A stretch of DNA of 44,239 nt from a virus: IMG/VR virus record IMGVR_UViG_3300022929_000057, positions 1-44,239 of that record; one strand, 5' to 3'. This document shows positions 25,034-32,833 of this stretch, piece after piece. The position numbers and the translations under genes are program-made. Positions within the stretch are counted from its first letter, which is position 1. Every line of letters begins with the position of its first letter. Below the pieces are notes generated by a model, which worked only from the letters and a program-made list of their open reading frames with translations, had not been told where the DNA came from and did no database searches.

Positions 25034-26967
25034 CTCCAGAATGTATAAACGTCAATTGAGCCAGTTCCTGCGGTTGGGTTTCCAGCCTCTACTGAAATCT
25101 CAATGCCTGTATCCTCGATCATTTCAACAGCGCCTGAGCCTAAAGAAGCTGACCTTGGAATCATTTTTTGAATGGTAATATACCCATTTGAGATGATCGT
25201 GGTATCCCTGAAGGTATATCCACCGGAGCCGATTGTCCTGACTACTACATTCGTGTTTGTGGCGTAAGCTACCCCAATAAAGTTATGGCGAATCACCACA
25301 TCGAGGACATCCACTACCGTTCCTACACCTTGGGGTCCTACCAGTTGGACCGGTGTAGCGTTTAATGTAAGTACATCGCCAGTTGCGATTGTGATCTTGG
25401 AAACATTTACTCCCGTCCCAAGTGATGCTTGCAATGCCGCTGATAGCTTTGTCTGGTCAACCGCATTGGCGGCTATCTTTGCGGTGGTTACGGCAAGATC
25501 GTCTATTTTGGCAGTCGTGACACCGAGATCATTGATCTTTGCAGTGGTCACGTTCAGGTCAGTAATCTGGGCAGTCCCTACCGCATCATCGGCTATCATG
25601 CTCTGGATAATCCAGTCGGCCTTCTGTGGATCGGTGCTGAGGTTGTAGTGGAGACTTGATCCGTCATAAGACCAGTCTACCCTCCAGGCTCCGGTTAAGG
25701 CAATCTGGGCATTGATAGAATAGCCGCAGACCGTAAGGGTGTTACCGTTGATGTCAATGGCACTCCCAGTCCCGCTGATCCAGCCCTGATCACCCGCAAC
25801 TGCATCAGTAGGGTCAACAGTAACAGTGTAGCCACTCGTAAGTGTAGGACTCCCCTGCAGGAGGAGATTATTGTAACCATTGGGACTCGACCCTGTGTTT
25901 CCGGGAGTAAGCGCAAAACTGCCGCCACCATTGGGAACTGTGATCTCATGGTTCCCCGGGCGAAGTGCTGTGCCAGCTACCGCACGGACGTTCCCAGCGG
26001 TTATTGTGTTGTTCGTCCGCCCAGTCTCCCCGTACACAAATCCGTTTACCGGGTCATTGTAGTAGATCAGTGAGATAAAATTCGGAGTTCCCTCGCTGAC
26101 ATAACTCGTCTGGTTGTCCAGATACAAATTCTCCCCCGTTGTGGTGCTCACACTTACGTCCCGGGCCGTGAAGCCGTTTCCGGCACCAGCGCCCACCAGG
26201 AGGATAGTGTCTCCAGACGTGGCTCCGTTGCCAATAATTACGTCAAGATTTCCTCCACCGCCCTGGACAATGATCAGTGTGGCGTGTTGCTTCCTCGTAT
26301 ATGTGATCGTATTCCCGGTCAATGTGACCGTCTGGATATCAGTTGCACCCTGGACACCAGTTAAGTTTAAGCTTTCAGTGATCTCAAATGCACTCGCAGA
26401 AAGAGTCCCCTTTACCGCAGTTACCGTAGGGTCCAGGAAAGTCCTGGTGCCGGCCATGAACTTCCGGGTGTCATATCCCAAAGAGGGGTCAGACCCACTG
26501 TGAATGATCGTGTCACTGGCAGCAGTAAGGGTGAAATTGCTTGGGGTTGTCAGGGTATAGGCAATCGCATCTCCATTGGCAGTTGTGCCGGTAGATGGAG
26601 AAGCAAACCAGGTCATGGTACTCCCCTGGACTTTTATCGTGTAATTGGGGCCGGATGCCGGGGTGCTACTATTCACCATTGCGGCAACCGCTGCAATATC
26701 GGTAGCGACCACTCCACTAATTGCTACACTGCTGCTGATCTGGTTTACGCCATTGATGGTAATGCTTGTGATCGTATCCGAACCGGTTGAAGATACCTCC
26801 TGGACCGCATAAGCCAGTCTCTCACCTACAGGAGGACTATTGGTTAGTCCATTCATCCTGGCAGCAAGTGCATTTATGGGGGTGTTTTCATATCCCCCGC
26901 CAATGATGTTGCCGGATGAATCTACCGGGTAGATGAAGCCTACATTATTGCCAAGAAATTCGATCAT
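25018..26967 (-). CDS. Fibre/appendage protein with VTTAKI repeats, 649 aa
   Basis: The sequence is Thr/Ser/Gly/Asn-rich and beta-dominated throughout, with a start (MIEFLGNNVGFIYPVDSSGN) typical of tail or head fibre proteins. At about residues 462-509 there is a run of near-perfect ten-residue repeats (VTTAKINDLG, VTTAKIDDLA, VTTAKIAANA), a pattern of trimeric fibre shafts. The last 120 residues would be the tip domain. A collar, head or tail attachment cannot be distinguished. It overlaps the 520-aa gene by four bases (ATGA). Confidence 0.65.
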   Translation of the reverse strand: MIEFLGNNVGFIYPVDSSGNIIGGGYENTPINALAARMNGLTNSPPVGERLAYAVQEVSSTGSDTITSITINGVNQISSSVAISGVVATDIAAVAAMVNSSTPASGPNYTIKVQGSTMTWFASPSTGTTANGDAIAYTLTTPSNFTLTAASDTIIHSGSDPSLGYDTRKFMAGTRTFLDPTVTAVKGTLSASAFEITESLNLTGVQGATDIQTVTLTGNTITYTRKQHATLIIVQGGGGNLDVIIGNGATSGDTILLVGAGAGNGFTARDVSVSTTTGENLYLDNQTSYVSEGTPNFISLIYYNDPVNGFVYGETGRTNNTITAGNVRAVAGTALRPGNHEITVPNGGGSFALTPGNTGSSPNGYNNLLLQGSPTLTSGYTVTVDPTDAVAGDQGWISGTGSAIDINGNTLTVCGYSINAQIALTGAWRVDWSYDGSSLHYNLSTDPQKADWIIQSMIADDAVGTAQITDLNVTTAKINDLGVTTAKIDDLAVTTAKIAANAVDQTKLSAALQASLGTGVNVSKITIATGDVLTLNATPVQLVGPQGVGTVVDVLDVVIRHNFIGVAYATNTNVVVRTIGSGGYTFRDTTIISNGYITIQKMIPRSASLGSGAVEMIEDTGIEISVEAGNPTAGTGSIDVYTFWRTITL

Positions 26968-28526
26968 TTTATGTCGAGGGTTATTTTTAACTCTATAACT
27001 GCAATATTTGCAGCCTGTATTGACTGGATGTCAATGTTGGGGCCCCATGGCCACCGGAATCCAACCCGGAAGTTTTGAGTGAAAACGCTGTCATCCCGGT
27101 AGAATACAAATGCCTCAGGAGGATATTGAACCACTCTCCCGCCTACATCGATAGTCGTTACTTCAACTCCGGGAACAAATGGGTCATTGCCTGTTCCGGA
27201 TGCCAGGAATCCACTAACCTCGAACTCCGCGTTATCCAGGATCGTTCCAGCCAGATTCGTGATCGTCCAGCTACTATATGGGTTGAACTTTGTACCGTAG
27301 TTATTCTCCTCCTGAACAGAGTATGTAGGCAGGCCTCCCCCACTGAAGTTTATATTTACAATACCAGACCAGCGATGAACTTGCTCGATCGTAGAATTTA
27401 TTGTGTCTGTTCTTTCGTCAGGATTTCCGGACACAGTGGATCTCGTTATTGATATCCCTGTGCCGGCTACATTGTTTGTATTGTAAGTGTTGTTCAGGAT
27501 TGCCTGGCCTGAAGCACTCAATCCAATAGTAAAATTAGGGTGAATACCAGACACATCCAGAAATGCAGCCTGGGTAATAGTTACCGTGGATCCGCTACCG
27601 CTGCACAATGGGCTGATCAGGGAGGGTTGTCCATCTCCACACCCACAGCATCCATCCGTGACATTCAGTATGTTTTTAATCTCCGATACCAATGCTGCCA
27701 TGGTTTCCCCGTCCCCGCAATCCTGAGATTGAGCAAAATGAGTTACCCTTGAACTGACTTTATGGTAGGTGTACTCAGCAGTGTCCTTATCCCTGCTTTT
27801 TGCCTCAAGTACCCTGTTCCTAGCAATGGACATCAGGCACTTTAACTCACATGCACTGATACACTCAAATTCACCTTTGAATGTTTCAGTCCTAACATAC
27901 GTTTCTGTTACTGCCCCTATTGTTCGCTGGATAGTAATTGCCAGCTTCGCCTCATAGGTTCCAGACCAGGCGGAGCTACTTCCGGTGTCGATCCTGTCCT
28001 GGGTTGCCAGGGTGGTTGCCCAGCTAGTCCCCTGTGGTCCGTAAAGGGTTAGGGTCCTAGCTGTAATCGACCAGGGAGTTTCGTTTGGTGGGAAATATGC
28101 CGTTGAGTCTACTGCTGTGACAAGGGGCCCACAAAGGCAATTGAAAGTAAGGTCAACATCCGGGTATGGTCCATCATTACAGAATGTGGCCGTGACCGTT
28201 TGGGTGATCGTGGCTCCGGTGCTGATCTGCTTTATTGTGACTTTGAAGCTGTATGTGCCAGTTACAAATACCCCGTTTACATCCTTTGGGAAAATAATAG
28301 GTATGGCATTTACCAGGGAGGTGTCGTAATCCCAGACTACTGTTCCAGCCAGATCCCCGTAAGCCACTGTTCCGGCACCACTGGCAACCTCCACAATCCC
28401 TATCGCATCATTCAAAGCTACCCCATTCGCTACGAGGTCAGAAGAGTCCGTAAGGACTATCCGAGCATTTTGACTCTGGAAATCGATCCCAAGGGAGATT
28501 GTGACGTTTGATAGGGACATGCCCAA
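26964..28526 (-). CDS. Fibre-associated or head decoration protein, 520 aa
   Basis: The first 220 residues are beta-rich, in two or three probable Ig-like sandwiches with aromatic strands (VVWDYDTSL, YSFKVTIKQ, YEAKLAITIQR). A short helical, cysteine-containing middle follows (ECISACELKC, and CCGCGDG near residue 294), then another beta domain whose end matches fibre heads. The many cysteines would be unusual in a cytosolic tail protein. No family was recognised. It is the first gene of the two-gene fibre unit and follows a terminator-like hairpin. Confidence 0.6.
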   Translation of the reverse strand: MGMSLSNVTISLGIDFQSQNARIVLTDSSDLVANGVALNDAIGIVEVASGAGTVAYGDLAGTVVWDYDTSLVNAIPIIFPKDVNGVFVTGTYSFKVTIKQISTGATITQTVTATFCNDGPYPDVDLTFNCLCGPLVTAVDSTAYFPPNETPWSITARTLTLYGPQGTSWATTLATQDRIDTGSSSAWSGTYEAKLAITIQRTIGAVTETYVRTETFKGEFECISACELKCLMSIARNRVLEAKSRDKDTAEYTYHKVSSRVTHFAQSQDCGDGETMAALVSEIKNILNVTDGCCGCGDGQPSLISPLCSGSGSTVTITQAAFLDVSGIHPNFTIGLSASGQAILNNTYNTNNVAGTGISITRSTVSGNPDERTDTINSTIEQVHRWSGIVNINFSGGGLPTYSVQEENNYGTKFNPYSSWTITNLAGTILDNAEFEVSGFLASGTGNDPFVPGVEVTTIDVGGRVVQYPPEAFVFYRDDSVFTQNFRVGFRWPWGPNIDIQSIQAANIAVIELKITLDIK

Positions 28527-28551
28527 AGATAATGAATTGAATAGAATAAAA

Positions 28552-28620
28552 AAACCCCCAGCACAAAGGTATGCACCAGGGGAGAGTCAGTAAACGTTTT
28601 GGATTGGAGAAATCTTGGGG
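28552..28620 (-). terminator. Likely terminator between early genes and fibre genes
   Basis: On the minus strand AAACCCCC and GGGGGTTT can pair across a large loop, with seven T directly after. The inner part has only a short CCCC/GGGG stem, so strength is uncertain. Confidence 0.5.
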
Positions 28621-28622
28621 GT

Positions 28623-28982
28623 TTAGTCACCAGATTTACTTATGATGTTGTCCCAAGCTTTTGACTGTGGGGAAAAATTAACTTCAATTTCATCGCTACC
28701 GTTTGCCATCATGGACATAAAGCCCTCAATGTCAATATTCCACCCATGAGCAGCCATTACCATTGCACCTGTCAGCATAGAAAATGTCTCCCTGCTAAAC
28801 CTGTATCCGGTATGGACATTTTCACCGTCCTCGCTTACTCTGGTGGTGTGAATGCCAATTGTCCCATCTTCGCATTTAACAACGTGGACTTCCCTGTTTT
28901 CGTGCTTCATTGCAAGGAAGTCTACAACTCCAAATTCTTTTTCTTCTCCAATTACTTTTATTGAACCAATTACTTCGCTCAT
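28623..28982 (-). CDS. Unknown 119-aa protein
   Basis: A soluble mixed alpha/beta protein, with beta strands in the first 60 residues and a Met-rich helix (FSMLTGAMVMAAHGW) at about 87-102. No family is recognised. It overlaps the 76-aa gene by four bases (ATGA) and is the last gene before the terminator that precedes the fibre genes. Confidence 0.65.
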   Translation of the reverse strand: MSEVIGSIKVIGEEKEFGVVDFLAMKHENREVHVVKCEDGTIGIHTTRVSEDGENVHTGYRFSRETFSMLTGAMVMAAHGWNIDIEGFMSMMANGSDEIEVNFSPQSKAWDNIISKSGD

Positions 28983-29209
28983 AATGTTTTATTTTTTTGC
29001 TTTGGTTTGTATTTGTGGATAATTACTTGGGTAGCGGCTTTGCTGTGTTTCGCTGCGTGGCGGTCAATTAATCCTGTAGCGACTTCAATATTGTAAATGT
29101 CTACGTCGAAAAATCTATTAATCGGCTTCCAATAATGGAACAACCACCAACCGTGCCTTACTTGTGGGTAAAACTTCCCACCTTTTTCTACTATCCTATA
29201 TTTTTTCAT
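28979..29209 (-). CDS. Unknown basic 76-aa protein
   Basis: A small basic protein with a Trp/Phe/Tyr-rich middle (HGWWLFHYWKPINRFF) and a Lys-rich C-terminus. It overlaps the next gene by four bases. A GC-rich hairpin (29230-29251) lies about 20 bases above its ATG. No family recognised; nucleic-acid binding is possible from its charge only. Confidence 0.6.
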   Translation of the reverse strand: MKKYRIVEKGGKFYPQVRHGWWLFHYWKPINRFFDVDIYNIEVATGLIDRHAAKHSKAATQVIIHKYKPKQKNKTL

Positions 29210-29490
29210 TTTATCTCTTTTCTAAATGGGGGCGCGGAATTGCGCCCCCTTGGTTGAATGCAATGATGAAAAGGGTATAATGTAGAGGTCCGGATTTTAA
29301 CCGAAACGGGACAGAGTAAATGTAGCGTTCCCACCGCATGCCAGGTTCCTATGTGGCGCTGGTCCGCTCTGAGTGCATCCGTAATAATACCATTGGCAAC
29401 TTCCCCTATATCGCTAAGTAAAGAACTTTCAATAAAACCCCACCCTTTCCAATATCCGCAGAACTGTACTTGCGGTGGGGTGCTGTTCAC
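29206..29490 (-). CDS. Doubtful ORF, 94 aa, GTG start
   Basis: The frame opens at GTG and ends in an ATGA overlap with the 76-aa gene, which argues for coding. Against it, the last 30 residues run through a very strong GC hairpin and read unnaturally (HHCIQPRGRNSAPPF). An alternative minus-strand ORF of 42 codons (start ATG 29337, MRWERYIYSVPFRL...) ends just before the same ATG and reads better in this part. The region may instead be a structured untranslated leader. Confidence 0.3.
   Translation of the reverse strand: MNSTPPQVQFCGYWKGWGFIESSLLSDIGEVANGIITDALRADQRHIGTWHAVGTLHLLCPVSVKIRTSTLYPFHHCIQPRGRNSAPPFRKEIK
29230..29251 (-). other. Strong GC hairpin before the 76-aa gene
   Basis: On the minus strand GGGGGCGC pairs with GCGCCCCC around AATTCC, eight GC pairs. 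ATTTAG follows, not a T-tract, so it looks more like a translational control element or partial terminator than a full terminator. Confidence 0.6.
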
Positions 29491-29610
29491 AGCTTATCCC
29501 TCTTCAAGCCACCCGGTTTTCTTTCCGTGGGATTGGTGGCAATTATCCATTTTCCATACCGTTTCCGGCTTTTGGGTCTGGATCTCTTTTGGCCTCTTAT
29601 GGGCCTTTGC

Positions 29611-29790
29611 TCATTTCGTATTGAGTTTTTCAATGAGTAAATCGGTAATGTTGATCGCTTCTTGAACTTGCAAATCTATACCTGGATATCCTTTTTGCTG
29701 ATTTGATAGCATCCCTGAAAGCAAAATTGCTGCCATGAGTTCCCTTTTCTCAAGGGTTTCAATGAAAAAAATGGGGTCTGGTTTTGCCAT
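29611..29790 (-). CDS. Small protein, 59 aa
   Basis: MAKPDPIFFIETLEKREL opens a short amphipathic protein containing MAAILLSGMLSNQQ and an acidic/basic helical end. No family recognised. It follows a structured leader that starts at a phage-type promoter. About 120 bases separate its stop from the next possible gene start; the frame stays open for 38 codons past the TGA, but I see no start in it except one ATG 18 codons from the end. Confidence 0.5.
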   Translation of the reverse strand: MAKPDPIFFIETLEKRELMAAILLSGMLSNQQKGYPGIDLQVQEAINITDLLIEKLNTK

Positions 29791-29847
29791 AATACTTGAA
29801 TTTATTTATTCATAAAATACCAATATACTTTTGCCTTTCGGCTTGTC

Positions 29848-29880
29848 CCTTCCCCCGGATACAATCCGACCAGGGAAGGG
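29848..29880 (-). promoter_or_regulatory. Hairpin in the leader of the 59-aa gene
   Basis: CCCTTCCC and GGGAAGGG form an outer stem and GGAT/ATCC an inner stem. A second small hairpin (GCCGAAAGGC) lies below it. No T-tract follows, so this is a leader structure rather than a terminator. It could be a regulator binding site. Confidence 0.45.
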
Positions 29881-29905
29881 ATTATTAACCTAAAAACCGT
29901 ATGAT

Positions 29906-29939
29906 TACTATCATAACGGTATTTTCCTCCCGTTATTGT
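29906..29939 (-). promoter_or_regulatory. Phage-type promoter inside the end of the HNH gene
   Basis: ACAATAACGGG, 10-base spacer, CGTTAT on the minus strand; the CGTTATGA overlaps the stop of the HNH gene. The predicted +1 (29906) gives a leader of about 116 bases to ATG 29790. Confidence 0.55.
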
Positions 29940-30276
29940 ATATTTTCATTTCTTTTCTTTTTTTTCCAAATTCCCACTGCTGATGGTGATCCCAGCACAG
30001 AACGTCTATGTTGTCCGGGTCAAGGCGTAATCCTGGATGAGCCCCCTTACTGTGACGGTGGGAGAAGATACTGGGATCAAATTCCACATATTTCCCACAC
30101 TCCTCGCAATATGGACCCCTCTGATCATATATTTTTTTGAAGAGTTCAAGTTCACCAGTCGGCTTTTTCTTCCGTTTTAAGGGCATCTTCGATCTGGGCA
30201 GCGGAGTACGCTTCAAAGCCTTTTTCGTCTTTGGGGGCCTTTTCTCCGGCTTTGGTGCAGGTGTGAATTCTTGCAT
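29911..30276 (-). CDS. HNH endonuclease-type protein, 121 aa
   Basis: A basic, Pro/Lys-rich linker (residues 1-40) of the PLPRSKMPLKRK type precedes an HNH-like zinc domain: C57-x2-C60, H73-x-H75, then HPGLRLDPDNIDVLCWDHH with C94 and H97-H98. The linker and Cys pattern are familiar from phage HNH proteins of the NinG/Rap recombination type and from packaging-type HNH proteins. It overlaps the preceding gene by 125 bases; a later start at ATG 30186 would reduce this to 35 but cut off the linker. Confidence 0.7.
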   Translation of the reverse strand: MQEFTPAPKPEKRPPKTKKALKRTPLPRSKMPLKRKKKPTGELELFKKIYDQRGPYCEECGKYVEFDPSIFSHRHSKGAHPGLRLDPDNIDVLCWDHHQQWEFGKKRKEMKIYNNGRKIPL

Positions 30277-30427
30277 CTCTTATCGATTTTTCCTTCGATT
30301 TTCTGGGTCTCGTAACCCTCACATTGTTACTGACCCAGTAGAAAATTCCAGGTTCCTGTCTCTTGTGAGCTACGTAGCTTTTTTCTTCTACGAGCCACCA
30401 CGTTTCTGTTCCAATTGTTAATTTCAT
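30152..30427 (-). CDS. Unknown 91-aa protein
   Basis: The N-terminal half is well formed (MKLTIGTETWWLVEEKS, then YWVSNNVRV), a beta-rich fold of unknown family; the C-terminal 43 residues lie inside the overlap with the HNH gene in another frame and look generic. A purine-rich AGGGAGAG stretch precedes the ATG by about 12 bases. Confidence 0.55.
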   Translation of the reverse strand: MKLTIGTETWWLVEEKSYVAHKRQEPGIFYWVSNNVRVTRPRKSKEKSIRDARIHTCTKAGEKAPKDEKGFEAYSAAQIEDALKTEEKADW

Positions 30428-30588
30428 AATTATTGACTCTCCCTAATCTTGCCTGCAAAGAGGAGAGCCCTGTTGCTTTTTGAATTCTCAATTGTATAAT
30501 TGATACAGGACTTTTATAAAGAACGATTAGTAGTGCAAAGAACGTACCGGAGAGAACCAAACATCCAACGTTTATCTACTCCGGCTAT
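30428..30588 (-). promoter_or_regulatory. Leader of the 91-aa gene, with short ORF and pairing segments
   Basis: About 160 bases from predicted +1 to ATG 30427. CCGGAG near the start can pair with CTCCGG about 30 bases on, and CTCTCC pairs with GGGAGAG near the end. A 16-codon ORF from ATG 30564 (stop at 30514) lies in between. Together these could form alternative structures that control translation; no known riboswitch is recognised. Confidence 0.35.
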
Positions 30589-30622
30589 GTTTTTATAACG
30601 CCTCTGAATCGTAAATATTGTT
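30588..30622 (-). promoter_or_regulatory. Phage-type promoter at the end of the 362-aa gene
   Basis: AACAATATTTA, 11-base spacer, CGTTAT on the minus strand; the CGTTATAA spans the stop codon of the 362-aa gene. +1 would be at 30588 with ATAG, so this belongs to the non-leaderless class. Confidence 0.45.
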
Positions 30623-31681
30623 CATGTAGTAACATACTACCTCCATGAGATAGTAGTCACCTGGCTTGGGGATCATTATCTCCGGATTGCAACTTTTGAT
30701 GATCTCCCGGGCATTCTTTCCTTTCGGTTCATGGCCGATCAGCTTCAACCGGTTTACCCACCTCTTCTTTGCTTCCTCCTTTACCTTCGCAATCGCAGAT
30801 TCATCATGAGCTTTTATTTCGCCCTCGATGAACTTATACATAGGATTCTTCCAGTCTCCACCCAGCATGTAGTACATGCTCTCATTGTCCCCCTGCAACG
30901 TATCGTTGTAGAGGATAGGAGCCCATTCTTTTGCTTGTTGCTCGGGAGGAGTTACATCCCAATATTTTACCATATTCAATGATATACTCTTCATGTCTCT
31001 GCTGGTTAGTCCCCTTAATTCCAGGTCGTGCATATTTGCCTCCCGGTAAAAGTTTTCCAGGACAGCTCCCCGGAACCGGTCCAATTTTTTCGCACTAATT
31101 TCGATCTCTTCTTTTTTTCTTTTTTCTTCCGCCCTTCTGTGTGCCTCGTTGGCGGATACAAAATGTTCCATTACCTGAGTCCCAATATTGGACCGCAGGA
31201 AGGTCTGCAGATTGTTGTGACCCTCGCTCGATGTTTGGTTATGGTGTTCAATAGAGTCGGTTACAGCCTCCTGGAACTCTTCCAGCCAGTTGGTTATTTT
31301 GGAGGGAGAGAAATTACCGTAATTAGTTAGTTTAATGGTTTGCTTTGGCGTTTTTACCTTCAGCGTTTTGCATGATTTCCAGAAAACGGTCAGGTCTTCC
31401 GGAGTCATTGTCGGGTACGAATTAAAGATTAACTCCGCGATATCAGCCGCATCTTCCTCCTGCATCTGGTATCCGTAAAATCTGGCCAATAATATGCAAT
31501 TGGCTGCTATGTTTGCAATTAGATGAGCCAGCGTTTCCGGATCCCTGCCAAAGTCTATTAGAGTCCCAGGAACCCTTTTGTCCAGGGTGACCGCTCGGTT
31601 ACCGAGCCTGATTTTTAATGATTCTTTCGACGGTAGAGCTAACTCCGTCCTTGAATTTTTCTTTATTAATTCCTCTGCCAT
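30593..31681 (-). CDS. Unknown 362-aa protein, possibly DNA-replication related
   Basis: The largest product of the early region. It is almost wholly helical with a charged coiled coil (about 180-205, EAHRRAEEKRKKEEIEISAK) and a compact helical N-terminal half (LIANIAANCILLARFYG, AADIAELIFNSYPTMT). No nuclease, helicase or polymerase motif is visible. It starts 83 bases inside the end of the 184-aa gene. Its size and place in the early block make a replication or transcription accessory role plausible, but this is weak inference. Confidence 0.7.
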   Translation of the reverse strand: MAEELIKKNSRTELALPSKESLKIRLGNRAVTLDKRVPGTLIDFGRDPETLAHLIANIAANCILLARFYGYQMQEEDAADIAELIFNSYPTMTPEDLTVFWKSCKTLKVKTPKQTIKLTNYGNFSPSKITNWLEEFQEAVTDSIEHHNQTSSEGHNNLQTFLRSNIGTQVMEHFVSANEAHRRAEEKRKKEEIEISAKKLDRFRGAVLENFYREANMHDLELRGLTSRDMKSISLNMVKYWDVTPPEQQAKEWAPILYNDTLQGDNESMYYMLGGDWKNPMYKFIEGEIKAHDESAIAKVKEEAKKRWVNRLKLIGHEPKGKNAREIIKSCNPEIMIPKPGDYYLMEVVCYYMNNIYDSEAL

Positions 31682-32153
31682 ACTTACTCAATTTAATATA
31701 AAAATCTGAGAATTTCCTGTCTATAACAGACATATCCCAAATCATCCAGAAGTCATCTTTTGGAAGATTATTCCGGGCCTTAATTATCCAGTTCCAGCCT
31801 CCCATGATCTTTTCCCTCATTTCTTGGTCACATAGATCAGGGTAATGGGCCGCGATCTTTTTGTGTATAGATTGGAGTATCCTTTTAAGTGCAGCCAGGT
31901 TAGCAGGCCTCCAATCGGCTCCTGCATTATCGTGATGCTCCATGTGGTGCATATCCCACATGTCAATGCACTCCGTCCAGGGCATCCAGGGCGGGGTGGG
32001 GATTTTCTTCCTCTTTCCCCAGTCATCTAATATCCAGAAGAGGGCAGCAGTTGCCTCGTCCGAAATATCAAACTCTGCCTGAAATGCCCTGGCCGCCTTG
32101 CCGGCCTTCCTGGTTTTCCAGGTCTTTGGTAATTGTGAATGTTGTGATTCCAT
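31599..32153 (-). CDS. Unknown 184-aa protein, His/Trp-rich
   Basis: The start at ATG 32153 (MESQHSQL) is preferred over 32177 because it reduces the overlap with the upstream gene to 86 bases. A striking segment WMPWTECIDMWDMHHMEHHD lies near 60-79, with further Trp through the C-terminal half (WNWIIKARNN, FWMIWDMSV). The His/Asp/Trp cluster could bind metal. No family recognised. Confidence 0.65.
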   Translation of the reverse strand: MESQHSQLPKTWKTRKAGKAARAFQAEFDISDEATAALFWILDDWGKRKKIPTPPWMPWTECIDMWDMHHMEHHDNAGADWRPANLAALKRILQSIHKKIAAHYPDLCDQEMREKIMGGWNWIIKARNNLPKDDFWMIWDMSVIDRKFSDFYIKLSKYGRGINKEKFKDGVSSTVERIIKNQAR

Positions 32154-32328
32154 GGGCAGTGTATTTGTTATTTTCAACTAGAAGATGTTTTATCCTCTCA
32201 AAAATTGTGTCCGGGATCTGTACGCCCCTTTGGTTGCCAGCAGTGATTAGCCGATATGTAGTTCTCTTTCGGATATAGGCACCTTCCTTTAGTTTCCGGA
32301 TCCAGTAGCTTGTGTTGGGAAGAGTCAT
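32068..32328 (-). CDS. Unknown basic 86-aa protein
   Basis: The first 60 residues (MTLPNTSYWIRKLKEGAYIR ... TIFERIKHLLVENNKYTAHG) have a winged-helix-like alternation of helices and strands, possibly DNA binding. The C-terminal 25 residues lie within the overlap with the downstream gene and are low-complexity. ATGA overlap with the gene above. Function not recognised. Confidence 0.6.
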   Translation of the reverse strand: MTLPNTSYWIRKLKEGAYIRKRTTYRLITAGNQRGVQIPDTIFERIKHLLVENNKYTAHGITTFTITKDLENQEGRQGGQGISGRV

Positions 32329-32564
32329 CCTATAAACTCGTAGGTTGTTTTTTCAATATTATTGATCCTCCTACCCCAGGAATATGTCTTTAAATTGTCT
32401 GGGTCCTTCTGGTTTCTTTTTAGCCGGATTCCGTTGGACAACTGAGCATAGTGGGCTAAACACTGGCCATTCTTCATGTGCCTGTCGGTTTTTACAACCT
32501 CGAAGATGTTTCCCCCGCCAAACTCAGTTGTCTCCAGGATTTTATGGCCTACTTCCAGTTTCAT
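32325..32564 (-). CDS. Unknown 79-aa beta-rich protein
   Basis: A short soluble protein, mainly beta strand in its first half (LEVGHKILETTEFGGGNIFE VVK), basic near the middle, possibly an SH3-like barrel. Four-base overlaps with the genes on both sides. No family recognised. Confidence 0.55.
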   Translation of the reverse strand: MKLEVGHKILETTEFGGGNIFEVVKTDRHMKNGQCLAHYAQLSNGIRLKRNQKDPDNLKTYSWGRRINNIEKTTYEFIG

Positions 32565-32833
32565 GCAGGATCTTTAACGACTCCGTAGCTCAATCCAGGT
32601 ACGTAGGCCCAATGAGTGACATCGAAATAGTATGGGTGGTTCCAAAGAGACCATCCCCGCTTGGATTGATACTCCGCAATACAGATTTCATCAGTTTCCG
32701 CATTGATAGCGATGAGTGTTACCGGGCCAGCAGGCGGTGTCCTGTCATCTATGCTGTGGAGTTCTCTGGTGAAGGGGAACCTTTCATTGAGGGCTCCTGA
32801 CCCTTCTTCGATTTGTTGCTTAATGTTCTTCAT
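32561..32833 (-). CDS. Unknown 90-aa protein
   Basis: A soluble protein with a beta-rich middle (VTLIAINAETDEICIAEY) and a Trp/Tyr cluster (GWSLWNHPYYFDVTHWAY) towards the C-terminus. Four-base overlaps on both sides place it in the same operon as its neighbours. Function unknown. Confidence 0.6.
   Translation of the reverse strand: MKNIKQQIEEGSGALNERFPFTRELHSIDDRTPPAGPVTLIAINAETDEICIAEYQSKRGWSLWNHPYYFDVTHWAYVPGLSYGVVKDPA

Noticed and set aside
29265-29335. Possible tRNA on the minus strand
   Set aside because: A T-arm-like TTCGG-TTAAAAT-CCGGA is present, but no matching acceptor strand, D arm or anticodon arm can be found upstream.
29497-29613. Stop-codon (TGA) read-through after the 59-aa gene
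   Set aside because: The frame remains open for 38 codons, which is expected by chance about one time in six; no recoding signal is seen, and TGA stops elsewhere in the window look normal.
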